Of a stretch of 64,000 nt of DNA, positions 40,920-49,463 are shown in pieces. Made by a program: the position numbers and the translations under genes. The DNA comes from Candidatus Poribacteria bacterium (GTDB taxonomy: Bacteria > Poribacteria > WGA-4E > WGA-3G): NCBI GenBank assembly GCA_003635185.1, contig PYJA01000113.1:22645-86644 (forward strand), read 5' to 3'. Each line of letters begins with the position of its first letter. Positions within the stretch are counted from its first letter, which is position 1. A model generated the notes under the pieces. It saw only the letters and a program-made list of their open reading frames with translations, did not search any database and was not told the DNA's origin.

Positions 40920-40949
40920 TTGCAAATTCCGACTAATTTAGGATATACT
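40920..40949 (+). promoter_or_regulatory. Probable promoter of the nuo operon
   Basis: TTGCAA (40920-40925), 18-base spacer, TATACT (40944-40949), 58 bases before nuoA ATG 41008. It lies outside the repeat element. Confidence 0.6.
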
Positions 40950-41007
40950 TTATAGACATAATGAGAACACAACACAGAAGCTTAGTTTTGAAATAAAGGT
41001 GAGATAG

Positions 41008-41418
41008 ATGCTTTTTAATTTTGCAAATGTTCTAATTTTCTTAGTTGTCGGTTGCTTGTTTGTCGTCCTCAATCTTACTATTTCTCGTCTTCTGCATACA
41101 AAACTATTTTCAGGCGAAAAATATATCCCTTATGAATGTGGGGAAGACCCAATTGGCGACACACGCATTAAGTTCAACACGCGCTTTTATGTTATTGCTC
41201 TCATTTTCCTTATCTTTGACGTGGAAGTCGTGTTCCTTCTTCCATGGGCAGTCGTGTTCCGAGAGTTAGGACTCTTTGCATTTTTGGAAATGCTTGTCTT
41301 TATCGCGATCTTGTTAGTCGGTCTCGCTTATGTGTGGGCAAAAGGCGATCTTGAGTGGATCCGCTCTACGCAATTAGAGGTACAATCCTTCCAAAGGGAG
41401 GAAAGTTATGATAATTGA
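41008..41418 (+). CDS. nuoA: NADH-quinone oxidoreductase subunit A
   Basis: This 136-aa membrane subunit of complex I has three hydrophobic helices and the conserved [20 protein letters not shown] loop and [11 protein letters not shown]. The family is usually ~120-140 aa, so this is full length. AGGTGAG precedes ATG. It overlaps nuoB by 11 bases. First gene of an 11-gene operon that lacks the NADH-binding module. Confidence 0.97.
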   Translation: MLFNFANVLIFLVVGCLFVVLNLTISRLLHTKLFSGEKYIPYECGEDPIGDTRIKFNTRFYVIALIFLIFDVEVVFLLPWAVVFRELGLFAFLEMLVFIAILLVGLAYVWAKGDLEWIRSTQLEVQSFQREESYDN

Positions 41419-42022
41419 TGAGAAATTAGATAAAAACGTTATTGTTACTTCAGTTGATACTGTCGCGAACTGGGCACGTTCTTCCGCGCTCTGGCCAATG
41501 ACATTCGGACTTGCGTGCTGCGCCATTGAATTTATGGCAACTGGCGCTTCTAACTACGACTTGGACAGGTTCGGGGCAGGCGTTCCGCGTGCAACACCGC
41601 GCCAATCTGATTTAATGGTAATTTCTGGTACCGTAACGCTAAAAATGGCAACACGTATCAAACGTCTTTATGAACAGATGCCTGAACCGAAGTATGTCAT
41701 CTCTATGGGGAGCTGCGCTACCAGTGGAGGCCCATATTGGCAGCATGGATATCATGTTCTCAAAGGAATCGATCGAATTATTCCTGTTGATGTTTATGTC
41801 CCCGGATGTCCGCCACGGCCAGAAGCACTTATTGAAGGTTTGTTGAAATTACAGGAAAAAATAAAAACACAAACCGTCGCAAAACGTTCCAATGTTCCGT
41901 TCCTCAAGCGGCTATTTACCAAAACAGAATGGTACGAACACGAAAAAACTGAAAAAGCAGAGGGAGCAGAGGAAACTGAAGCACCAGATACTGAAAACGA
42001 AAAACCTGAAAGCACTGAATAA
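41408..42022 (+). CDS. nuoB: NADH-quinone oxidoreductase subunit B
   Basis: This 204-aa protein carries the N2 [4Fe-4S] cluster ligands: [14 protein letters not shown] (the tandem Cys pair), [14 protein letters not shown] and [11 protein letters not shown]. It is the terminal electron carrier to quinone, bound to NuoD. A ~40-residue acidic C-terminal extension ([17 protein letters not shown]) is beyond the usual family end. AGGGAGG gives the ribosome-binding site within nuoA. The 178-bp gap before nuoC contains a palindromic repeat. Confidence 0.97.
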   Translation: MIIDEKLDKNVIVTSVDTVANWARSSALWPMTFGLACCAIEFMATGASNYDLDRFGAGVPRATPRQSDLMVISGTVTLKMATRIKRLYEQMPEPKYVISMGSCATSGGPYWQHGYHVLKGIDRIIPVDVYVPGCPPRPEALIEGLLKLQEKIKTQTVAKRSNVPFLKRLFTKTEWYEHEKTEKAEGAEETEAPDTENEKPESTE

Positions 42023-42060
42023 AATAATACCATATCTAATTGACAAATCGTCATAATAGA

Positions 42061-42139
42061 TTGTCCGTCGGGTTGAGTTTATGAAACCCGACATGGCACT
42101 ATAAAAGTCGGGTTTCGCTCTGCTCTGCCCGACCTACAA
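42061..42139. repeat. Family C palindromic repeat between nuoB and nuoC
   Basis: GTCGGGTTGAGTTTATGAAACCCGAC followed by GTCGGGTTTCGC...GCCCGACCTACAA. It is the same family as 45290-45380. Palindromic and non-coding; does not touch either gene. Confidence 0.7.
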
Positions 42140-42200
42140 AGTAATGTTCTATTATCACATAGAAATGGTGTAACACTATCCCATCTGGAGTAGATATTAC

Positions 42201-42686
42201 GTGAACCCAGAAGAAATCTATAAGACATTAACTGACAAGTTTGGTGAATCTATCCTCGGTTTTGACACTGAACTCGCTGGCGATCCAATCATTCAAATTG
42301 TGCCTGCAGCTATCGCAGACGTATGTCAATATCTTGCCGAAACTGACACGTTGGCGTTTGATTCATTGATGTGTCTTAGTGGTGTTGATCTGGGTGCTAA
42401 GGAAGAAGAACTCTTTGTCGTTTACCATCTCTATGCCATGCAACATCGGCATAGTGTGGTTCTGAAAGTATCCGTGCCGAAAGGTGATGCGCATCTTCCG
42501 AGCGTCTCACGTATCTGGAAAACTGCCGACTGGCATGAGCGTGAAGCGTACGATCTATATGGTATACTCTTTGAAGGACATACTGACCTTCGCCGTATCC
42601 TACTTCCCGATGATTGGGAAGGATACCCCTTACGAAAAGATTACAAAGAACCTGATCTTTATCGTGGCATGCGCGTACCTTACTAA
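42201..42686 (+). CDS. nuoC: NADH-quinone oxidoreductase subunit C
   Basis: This 161-aa 30-kDa-type subunit starts with GTG 42201 (GGAG ~11 bases upstream). Signature near the end: WHEREAYDLYGILFEGHTDLRRILLPDDWEGYPLRKDY. It is not fused to NuoD, unlike the E. coli protein. Peripheral arm component that stacks on NuoD. Confidence 0.95.
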   Translation: MNPEEIYKTLTDKFGESILGFDTELAGDPIIQIVPAAIADVCQYLAETDTLAFDSLMCLSGVDLGAKEEELFVVYHLYAMQHRHSVVLKVSVPKGDAHLPSVSRIWKTADWHEREAYDLYGILFEGHTDLRRILLPDDWEGYPLRKDYKEPDLYRGMRVPY

Positions 42687-42742
42687 GTAATAAGTGAAAT
42701 AAAGAGACATAATAGATAAAGTCAATCCACAAAACCCGCACT

Positions 42743-43948
42743 ATGGAAACTACACAACAAACAGAATCAAAGATCATTGAACTGAAACCGTTTACTGACG
42801 AAATGGTAGTGAACATGGGACCTCAGCACCCGAGCACGCACGGGGTGTTACGTCTGGAACTGATATTAGATGGTGAGGTTGTGCGGGAAGCGATTCCACA
42901 TATCGGTTATCTGCATCGCTGTTTTGAGAAACATTCAGAAAATCTCTCTTACCCCCAAATCATTCCTTTTACGGATCGCATGGATTATGTGGCTGCGATG
43001 AATCAAAATTGGGGATTTTGTCTTGCTGTTGAAAAACTGATGGCAGCAGATGAAAAAAAGGATTTTGCAGTGCCAGAACGGGCAGAATATCTGCGGGTGC
43101 TTATCTGCGAATTAAATCGGATTGCGAGCCATCTGCTCTCTTTTGGCACTTACGGTATGGACACTGGGGCGGTCACTCCGTTTTTCTATGCGTTTCGTGA
43201 TCGGGAACGACTTCTCTTACTTTTTGAGAAGATTTGCGGGGCACGGCTCACCTATAACTATATCCGTATCGGTGGTGTCTCTGAAATCATCCACATGGAA
43301 CCCGGTTCGCTTGATGAGCAGAATTTTTTAGACGAAGTTAAAGACTTTCTTGACTATTTTGAACCGAAGATTGACGAATATAATGATCTGTTAACATCAA
43401 ATAGTATTTTCTCTGAGCGGACTATGGGGGTCGCTGTGATGTCTGCAGAGATGGCATTGAGTTACGGTGCCACCGGTCCGAACCTTCGCGGTTCAGGTGT
43501 CGATTGGGATCTGCGACGGGATGAACCCTATTCTATCTATGATCGGTTCGATTTTGAGGTGCCTGTCGCTAAGGATATTCCGGAGTTAGGGGCTGTTGTC
43601 GGAGATTGTTGGAGTCGTTACAAAGTGCGTATGGACGAAATGAAAGAATCCGTACGTATTGTTCGGCAAATTTTAGCAGAAGGTCTTCCCGACGGTCCTG
43701 TTATGGCAGATTTGAAGGCTGTTCGCCCGCCAAAAGGTGAAATCTATTTCCGTAGTGAAGCACCGCGCGGGGAACTCGGATTTTACATCGTCAGTGACGG
43801 CACACCGAAGCCAGTACGCCTTAAAGGCCGTTCGCCCTGTTTTAGTGCCTTAAGCGCGCTACAAGAACTGAGTCGTGGTTTGATGGTTGCAGATATTATC
43901 GCAATTATCGGCAGTATTGATATTGTCATGGGAGAAGTTGATCGGTAA
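42743..43948 (+). CDS. nuoD: NADH-quinone oxidoreductase subunit D
   Basis: This 401-aa 49-kDa-type subunit has the quinone-site sequence MGPQHPSTHGVLRLEL near residue 28 and IGYLHRCFEKHSE. It also has SHLLSFGTYGMDTGAVTPF and ends with the highly conserved GSIDIVMGEVDR. It forms the quinone chamber with NuoB and NuoH. No strong ribosome-binding site is visible. Confidence 0.97.
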   Translation: METTQQTESKIIELKPFTDEMVVNMGPQHPSTHGVLRLELILDGEVVREAIPHIGYLHRCFEKHSENLSYPQIIPFTDRMDYVAAMNQNWGFCLAVEKLMAADEKKDFAVPERAEYLRVLICELNRIASHLLSFGTYGMDTGAVTPFFYAFRDRERLLLLFEKICGARLTYNYIRIGGVSEIIHMEPGSLDEQNFLDEVKDFLDYFEPKIDEYNDLLTSNSIFSERTMGVAVMSAEMALSYGATGPNLRGSGVDWDLRRDEPYSIYDRFDFEVPVAKDIPELGAVVGDCWSRYKVRMDEMKESVRIVRQILAEGLPDGPVMADLKAVRPPKGEIYFRSEAPRGELGFYIVSDGTPKPVRLKGRSPCFSALSALQELSRGLMVADIIAIIGSIDIVMGEVDR

Positions 43949-43991
43949 GCCTGTGGCAACGCGAGATTTAACTTGTGGGTTAGGAGATTAG

Positions 43992-45230
43992 ATGCCAGAA
44001 ATTTTTTCTGAAGGTTTCTTTCCCAATATAAATTTGCAAGACGAAACCAATTGGGCAACAGATTTTGTACGGGATGTTATCATTCCACGATTGCCAGAAG
44101 CGGTCGCGGGGCATTTCCCTGTGGAATTAGGCACTGTTCTCGTTATGGTTGCTTTTGCTGGTATTTTCGTTGCTGTTGTCCCTTTACTCCCTTTGGTATT
44201 GGTGCTTGCTGAACGGAAAGTCGCTGCACGTTTCCAGAACAGAACAGGTCCCATGCGCGTTGGCCCTTGGGGCACTTTGCAAACATTGGCAGATGGTATA
44301 AAACTCATCTTCAAAGAGGACTATATCCCACCACAAGGCGATAAACTCCTTTTCCTGCTTGCTCCTTATATTATATTTGCATGTTCTTTCGCGGTGTTTG
44401 CCGCAATTCCGTTCGGTGATGGAATCCCTATTCCTGGAGACTTTAATATTGGAATCTTCTATATTATGGCAATCTCATCAGTGATTGTGATGGGCGTAAT
44501 TATGGCGGGTTGGTCCTCAAATAGCAAATGGTCGCTGTTGGGTTCTTTACGTTCCGCTGCACAGATAGTCAGTTATGAAATCCCGCTCGGTCTCTCTATA
44601 TTAACAGTCGTTATGCTGGTTGAAAGTTTGGGAATGCAGCAGATTGTGGCAAGTCAGGATGGTGGTATTTTTACTTGGCTCATTTTTCGGACACCTTTTA
44701 CCTTTATTGCATTCTTTATCTTCTTTATATCTTCTATTGCGGAGGTCAACCGAACGCCATTTGATCTACCCGAAGCGGAGTCTGAGATTGTTGCCGGATT
44801 CCATACCGAATATAGCGGCATGCGTTTTGCCCTCTTCTTTATTGCTGAATATGCAAATATGTTCGCGGTGAGTGCAATTGGTGTTACACTTTTCCTCGGA
44901 GGATGGCAAGGTGTCTTACCGGGTTACGATTTCCTCGGAGGTTTCCCCGGGTTCGTTATCAAAACATTAGGTCTCGTCTTCCTAATGATGTGGTTGCGGT
45001 GGACACTGCCTCGTCTTCGTGTGGATCAACTCATGAATCTGTGCTGGAAATACTTTATACCGATTTCATTCTTTAACATTTTAGGCACAGGAGTATGGGG
45101 ATTGATTTTTAGACATGATGATGTGTGGAGCATTGGAATCAGCTGTGCTATAATCTATGTTGGTTTAATCAGTGCTTATGCAGTTGCTGGGAGAAGTCTG
45201 GCACGAAAACCTGAGCCACAACCGAGTTAA
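43992..45230 (+). CDS. nuoH: NADH-quinone oxidoreductase subunit H
   Basis: This 412-aa membrane subunit (AGGAG before ATG) has LVLAERKVAARFQNRTGPMRVGP, LADGIKLIFKED and VNRTPFDLPEAESEIVAGFHTEYSG, the quinone-channel elements of NuoH. It has a longer N-terminal non-membrane stretch (~45 residues) than E. coli NuoH. Eight or so helices follow. Confidence 0.97.
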   Translation: MPEIFSEGFFPNINLQDETNWATDFVRDVIIPRLPEAVAGHFPVELGTVLVMVAFAGIFVAVVPLLPLVLVLAERKVAARFQNRTGPMRVGPWGTLQTLADGIKLIFKEDYIPPQGDKLLFLLAPYIIFACSFAVFAAIPFGDGIPIPGDFNIGIFYIMAISSVIVMGVIMAGWSSNSKWSLLGSLRSAAQIVSYEIPLGLSILTVVMLVESLGMQQIVASQDGGIFTWLIFRTPFTFIAFFIFFISSIAEVNRTPFDLPEAESEIVAGFHTEYSGMRFALFFIAEYANMFAVSAIGVTLFLGGWQGVLPGYDFLGGFPGFVIKTLGLVFLMMWLRWTLPRLRVDQLMNLCWKYFIPISFFNILGTGVWGLIFRHDDVWSIGISCAIIYVGLISAYAVAGRSLARKPEPQPS

Positions 45231-45289
45231 TTATCCACCTATGCTATAGGAGCGACCTTTATACCCAAATTTGAATAGGTAGCAATAGT

Positions 45290-45380
45290 TTGTAGGTTGG
45301 GTAGAGCGTAAGCGAAACCCAACATGTAAGCACAAATAACTTAATTTTGTCGGGTTTCGCAAACTCTACCCGACCTACAA
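45290..45380. repeat. Family C MITE-like element between nuoH and nuoI
   Basis: Ends TTGTAGGTTGGGTAGAG and CTCTACCCGACCTACAA are 17-bp inverted repeats with one mismatch; an inner GCGAAACCCAACATG/GTCGGGTTTCGC pair is present. Confidence 0.75.
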
Positions 45381-45410
45381 TTACTACAGACATCAAAGGG
45401 AACATTCGTT

Positions 45411-46130
45411 ATGGACAAATATATACGCAACATTTACAAAGGTGTTTACACCGTCCTCGTTGGCATGCGGGTCACAATTCGGCAGTTTTTTCAACCGAAC
45501 GTGACGCACCAATATCCTTACGAACACGATTTTGAAAAGAAGCAGAACGTGCGGGAGATTCCAAAAGGCTATCGTGGGCAACTCTACAATCGGATTGAAG
45601 ATTGCATCGGGTGTAAAAAGTGTGAGTTAATTTGCCCTGTGGATTGTATAACGATTACAGGTGACAAACTTCCGAAAGGTGAACAACTGTGGGATAGCAT
45701 GAACGTTGTGCATCTCAAGGATGGACGCGAAGTTATCGGCATCATTGAAGGGGACGACAAAAAAATAATGTCAGAAGACTCAATGACAATTACAAATATC
45801 ACTACCCGCTTAGGTCCACAAGAAGTCATTGATCGTTTGGAAGCATCGGAGGATGAAAGTCGGGCCGAAACCTTTTCAACAGACGAAGTATCACGCGTTG
45901 TTACGCGTAACCCCGTTGTTTTCTATCTTGACCAGTTCGATATTGATATGTCCCTCTGTATGTATTGTGGTCTTTGCACCGAAGTGTGTCCCACACAATG
46001 TCTCGTTATGAAGGATTCACTTGAAGGGATTGAGTATTCAAGTTTTGACCGCACAGACTTAATCTTTGAGTTTGACAAGCAGGAGATGTACGATAAAGAC
46101 GAAACGGATAACACAGAAGCAGCAGATTAG
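45411..46130 (+). CDS. nuoI: NADH-quinone oxidoreductase subunit I with a large insertion between its ferredoxin motifs
   Basis: This 239-aa protein carries two [4Fe-4S] motifs as expected: CIGCKKCELICPVDC (C65-C75 set) and CMYCGLCTEVCPTQC (C183-C193 set). The usual NuoI spacing between the sets is ~30 residues; here it is 108. The extra ~75-80 residues (LKDGREVIGIIEGDDKKIM, TTRLGPQEVIDRLEASED) look like a small beta-rich domain plus helices. The C-terminus is acidic. Complex I function should be retained if the insert loops out; it may replace contacts normally made to NuoE/F/G. No clear ribosome-binding site. Confidence 0.9.
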   Translation: MDKYIRNIYKGVYTVLVGMRVTIRQFFQPNVTHQYPYEHDFEKKQNVREIPKGYRGQLYNRIEDCIGCKKCELICPVDCITITGDKLPKGEQLWDSMNVVHLKDGREVIGIIEGDDKKIMSEDSMTITNITTRLGPQEVIDRLEASEDESRAETFSTDEVSRVVTRNPVVFYLDQFDIDMSLCMYCGLCTEVCPTQCLVMKDSLEGIEYSSFDRTDLIFEFDKQEMYDKDETDNTEAAD

Positions 46131-46162
46131 GAAAATTTTAAGATCAAAGTCTTTATAACAAG

Positions 46163-46294
46163 CAGGACTTACGCATTTTCTCTTAAAGTCCCCCTGATAA
46201 GGGGGATTTAGGGGGTTAAAAAGACTAAAAATACTGAATAATGGACTATTTAACCCCCCTACCCCCTTATCAAGGGGGAACTGTGTAAGTCCTG
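46163..46294. repeat. Family D MITE-like element between nuoI and nuoJ
   Basis: Ends CAGGACTTAC and GTAAGTCCTG (10-bp perfect inverted repeat) enclose GTCCCCCTGATAAGGGGGATT and AACCCCCCTACCCCCTTATC arms that fold into a long stem. Confidence 0.75.
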
Positions 46295-46314
46295 TAACAA
46301 GAATAATTTTATAA

Positions 46315-46833
46315 ATGGAATTTACACTCAAAACATTTATTTTTTACGGTTTCGCGCTCATAACAATTGCCTCAGCACTCGCTGTGGTAACCGTCCGAAA
46401 CATTGTGCATGCGGCGTTTGCACTGATGGTCACGCTGTTTGGGGTTGCGGGACTGTATGTGTTTCTACAAGCCGATTTTCTTGCAGCAACACAGGTGATT
46501 GTTTACGTTGGCGGAATTCTGGTGCTTATCCTTTTTGGTGTTATGATGACAAGCGGACGATTAGAGATGCGTATCCACATTGAACGTGGTCAACTCCTAT
46601 TAGGCGGCGGAATTTCTCTTGCACTGCTTATGCTGCTTTTGACGGTGATTGCAAATACACCCAAATGGGAAAATCTTACCGATGATGGAACGGCATTTGA
46701 ACCGACAACAAAACGTATTGGCGAATTGATTTTGAATGAAAAATTTTTACTACCGTTTGAGGTTGCGTCTGTGCTGCTGTTAGTTGCGTTAATTGGTGCT
46801 GCCCTTATTTCTCGCAAGGAGGTTCGGGATTAA
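46315..46833 (+). CDS. nuoJ: NADH-quinone oxidoreductase subunit J
   Basis: This 172-aa membrane subunit with about five helices has VRNIVHAAFALMVTLFGVAGLYV, then ADFLAATQVIVYVGGILVLILFGVMM, the conserved helix-3 region of NuoJ that connects the quinone site to proton pumping. Length is normal. It starts 20 bases after the family D repeat; no strong ribosome-binding site. Confidence 0.96.
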   Translation: MEFTLKTFIFYGFALITIASALAVVTVRNIVHAAFALMVTLFGVAGLYVFLQADFLAATQVIVYVGGILVLILFGVMMTSGRLEMRIHIERGQLLLGGGISLALLMLLLTVIANTPKWENLTDDGTAFEPTTKRIGELILNEKFLLPFEVASVLLLVALIGAALISRKEVRD

Positions 46834-46858
46834 ATCTCCGCTGTACCTGTAAAATAAA

Positions 46859-47191
46859 ATGAGTCTACAACACTATTTAGTAATCAGTGCAATTCTATTT
46901 ACACTCGGCATTTTCGCAGTGTTAACTCGGAAGAACGCTATCAGCATTCTGATGGGTATTGAGCTTATTCTCAATTCCTGTAATCTTAACTTCGCCGCTT
47001 TTTCGCGTTTTGTTGTACCGCCCGAAAACGTTGACGGTCTGATAATTCCAAATATTGATGGACAAGTAATCGCTATTTTTGGTATTGTCCTTGCCGCCGC
47101 AGAAGCAGCTGTTTTTCTTGCAATTATTCTCGCTATCTACCGTGAATTCGGTAGCATACGTCCTGATGAAGTGGATACCTTGAAAGGTTAA
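46859..47191 (+). CDS. nuoK: NADH-quinone oxidoreductase subunit K
   Basis: This 110-aa three-helix subunit has LTRKNAISILMGIELILNSCNLNF and GIVLAAAEAAVFLAIILAIYRE, containing the two conserved membrane Glu residues of NuoK (in GIELI and AAAEAA). Size fits the family. Confidence 0.97.
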   Translation: MSLQHYLVISAILFTLGIFAVLTRKNAISILMGIELILNSCNLNFAAFSRFVVPPENVDGLIIPNIDGQVIAIFGIVLAAAEAAVFLAIILAIYREFGSIRPDEVDTLKG

Positions 47192-47202
47192 AAATAAAAA
47201 AT

Positions 47203-49413
47203 ATGGTTATTCCATTAATAAGTATCATCTTACTTTGCCCGCTTGCAGCCTTCGTGATTTTTGCGTTATTGGGTTTAGCAAAACGGAGTTTTCCACGACA
47301 AGACCTGCTGTCCACAGCGGCAATGCTCGCCGCGCTTGTATGCTCTTTTCTCCTCTTACGAGAAGTTGTCCCCGATCCAAAACCGCATACTGTGAATTGG
47401 ATTTCAGTTGGTGATTTCACCTTCTCAATGGGTTTTTATCTGGACAGTGTTACCGTAATTATGCTGATTGTTGTCACGCTGGTCAGCAGTCTTGTGCATA
47501 TTTTCTCAATCGGCTATATGCATGGGGATCCGAGGTATCCACGGTTTTTCGCTTACCTTTCGCTCTTCTCCTTTTCAATGCTGTTTTTGGTAGTATCGGA
47601 TAATCTACTCGGTATCTATATCGGTTGGGAACTTGTCGGTCTCTGCTCTTATCTGCTTATCGGTTTCTGGTTTGAAAAAGACTCTGCTGCGAATGCATGT
47701 AAAAAAGCATTCCTGACAACACGTGTCGGTGATGTCGGTATGTTCATCGGCATGATGATGTTGTTTGCCAAATTCAAAACGCTTTCCCTTTATGACGGAA
47801 CAGAAAACGGCATCTTTACACTTGTGGAAGGGTTAAGCGGCACAGGAGATATTATTTGGCTTTCTATCGCTGGTATTCTCATTTTTTGCGGAGCTATCGG
47901 TAAATCTGCACAGGTGCCGTTGCATACATGGCTGCCAGACGCAATGGAAGGTCCTACGCCTGTCAGCGCGTTAATTCATGCTGCTACAATGGTTGCCGCA
48001 GGTGTTTATCTCACGGCGCGGATGTTCCCGATTTTGACAGATACCTCATCTCTGGTAATTGCATACATCGGTGGAATAACTGCTCTTGTCGCTGCAACTA
48101 TCGCTATTGTCCGATTTGATATAAAGCGGGTTTTGGCATACTCTACGGTTAGCCAATTAGGATACATGATGTTAGCAATTGGGGCAGGTAGTTATGTTGC
48201 AGGACTTTTTCATCTTACTACGCATGCATTTTTCAAAGCGTTGCTGTTTCTCGGTTCCGGTAGTGTAATACATGCTTTCCACGCAATGCATGCCCATCAT
48301 GACGAAGATCACACAGATGGCGAAGCACATGAACATGATGACCACAGTTTAGTTCATGAACACGGATCCGAAATTCCACCTGACCAGGATATGCGGAACA
48401 TGGGTGGACTCCGCAGAAAAATGCCGTGGACCTTTGGCACTATGCTCGTCGCAACGTTGTCCATCTCTGGCGTGCCGTTCCTCTTTTCAGGGTTCTGGAG
48501 TAAAGATGCAATTTTAGGCGGTGTACTTGGACACGCAATGGTGTCACATTCACCCCATTACTACATTCTGTTTGGCATGGCACTCATTGCGGCGGGCATC
48601 ACGGCGTTCTATATGTTCCGACTAATCTTTATGACCTTTTTCGGTGAACCGCGCAATCAAGAGATGCACGACATGGCACACGAATCCCCCTGGGTGATGG
48701 TAGTGCCACTTCTCGTTTTAGCAGTACTCAGTATTCCTATCGTGAATCCAATCTGGTTCAACAAAGATTATGTAAAACCGCCACCACAATCCCATATTCA
48801 TGCGCCAGCACATGCGCAGCTCGGACCTGACACTAAAACAGGCGATGCGAACTCTGGTTTCGCATTCTTCTGGATTTCCGAGGCACAAGCAGCTGAAGAA
48901 GAGGGTGGAAAAAACACAGAAAAAGCAGATGATGCATATCGTATACACAAACTTGCACATAATATCGCAATGGTGTTATCAATCTGTGTCGCAGGTTTAG
49001 GCATACTGCTATCTTGGCTGTTTTACCATAGACGCAGGTTTTCTGCCGAATCTGTTGCAACAAAGTTTAGTCCCGTCTACAACCTATTTTGGAACAAATA
49101 CTACTTTGACGAATTTTATGATGGTGTCTTAGTTGCGCTGACGGTATGGAAGTCTCGGCTTTTTGCCCAATTTGATGGGGCTATCGTTGATGGGACCGTC
49201 AACGGTGTTGGAACGGTAACACGTCAAATATTCGCCGCCTTCATCGGCTTTTTTGATAATCGTGTCGTTGATGGCATTGTTAACCGTGTCGCAGAGGTTA
49301 CGTGGGCTGCTGGCGGCAGAATCCGAAGAATACAAACAGGCGCAATACAAACCTATCTCTTTGTCGTTCTTGGCGGGATAGTGTTGATAATTTTGATTTT
49401 CCGGGCATTGTAG
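47203..49413 (+). CDS. nuoL: NADH-quinone oxidoreductase subunit L, with His-rich loop
   Basis: This 736-aa antiporter-like pump subunit has IGWELVGLCSYLLIGFW, KSAQVPLHTWLPDAMEGPTPVSALIHAATMVAAG and VLAYSTVSQLGYMML. After HAFHAMHA comes an insertion, HHDEDHTDGEAHEHDDHS..HEHGSEIPP, then the conserved QDMRNMGGLRRKMP. The insertion adds ~25 residues, 8 or so of them His, not typical of the family. The C-terminal part contains the lateral helix/extra TM region (FDNRVVDGIVNRVAEVT). It is 736 aa versus ~610-650 in most bacteria. Confidence 0.95.
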   Translation: MVIPLISIILLCPLAAFVIFALLGLAKRSFPRQDLLSTAAMLAALVCSFLLLREVVPDPKPHTVNWISVGDFTFSMGFYLDSVTVIMLIVVTLVSSLVHIFSIGYMHGDPRYPRFFAYLSLFSFSMLFLVVSDNLLGIYIGWELVGLCSYLLIGFWFEKDSAANACKKAFLTTRVGDVGMFIGMMMLFAKFKTLSLYDGTENGIFTLVEGLSGTGDIIWLSIAGILIFCGAIGKSAQVPLHTWLPDAMEGPTPVSALIHAATMVAAGVYLTARMFPILTDTSSLVIAYIGGITALVAATIAIVRFDIKRVLAYSTVSQLGYMMLAIGAGSYVAGLFHLTTHAFFKALLFLGSGSVIHAFHAMHAHHDEDHTDGEAHEHDDHSLVHEHGSEIPPDQDMRNMGGLRRKMPWTFGTMLVATLSISGVPFLFSGFWSKDAILGGVLGHAMVSHSPHYYILFGMALIAAGITAFYMFRLIFMTFFGEPRNQEMHDMAHESPWVMVVPLLVLAVLSIPIVNPIWFNKDYVKPPPQSHIHAPAHAQLGPDTKTGDANSGFAFFWISEAQAAEEEGGKNTEKADDAYRIHKLAHNIAMVLSICVAGLGILLSWLFYHRRRFSAESVATKFSPVYNLFWNKYYFDEFYDGVLVALTVWKSRLFAQFDGAIVDGTVNGVGTVTRQIFAAFIGFFDNRVVDGIVNRVAEVTWAAGGRIRRIQTGAIQTYLFVVLGGIVLIILIFRAL

Positions 49414-49463
49414 TTAAAATACATAAAAATACTGCCTGATGGGATAAGGAGGATTCCCACTAA

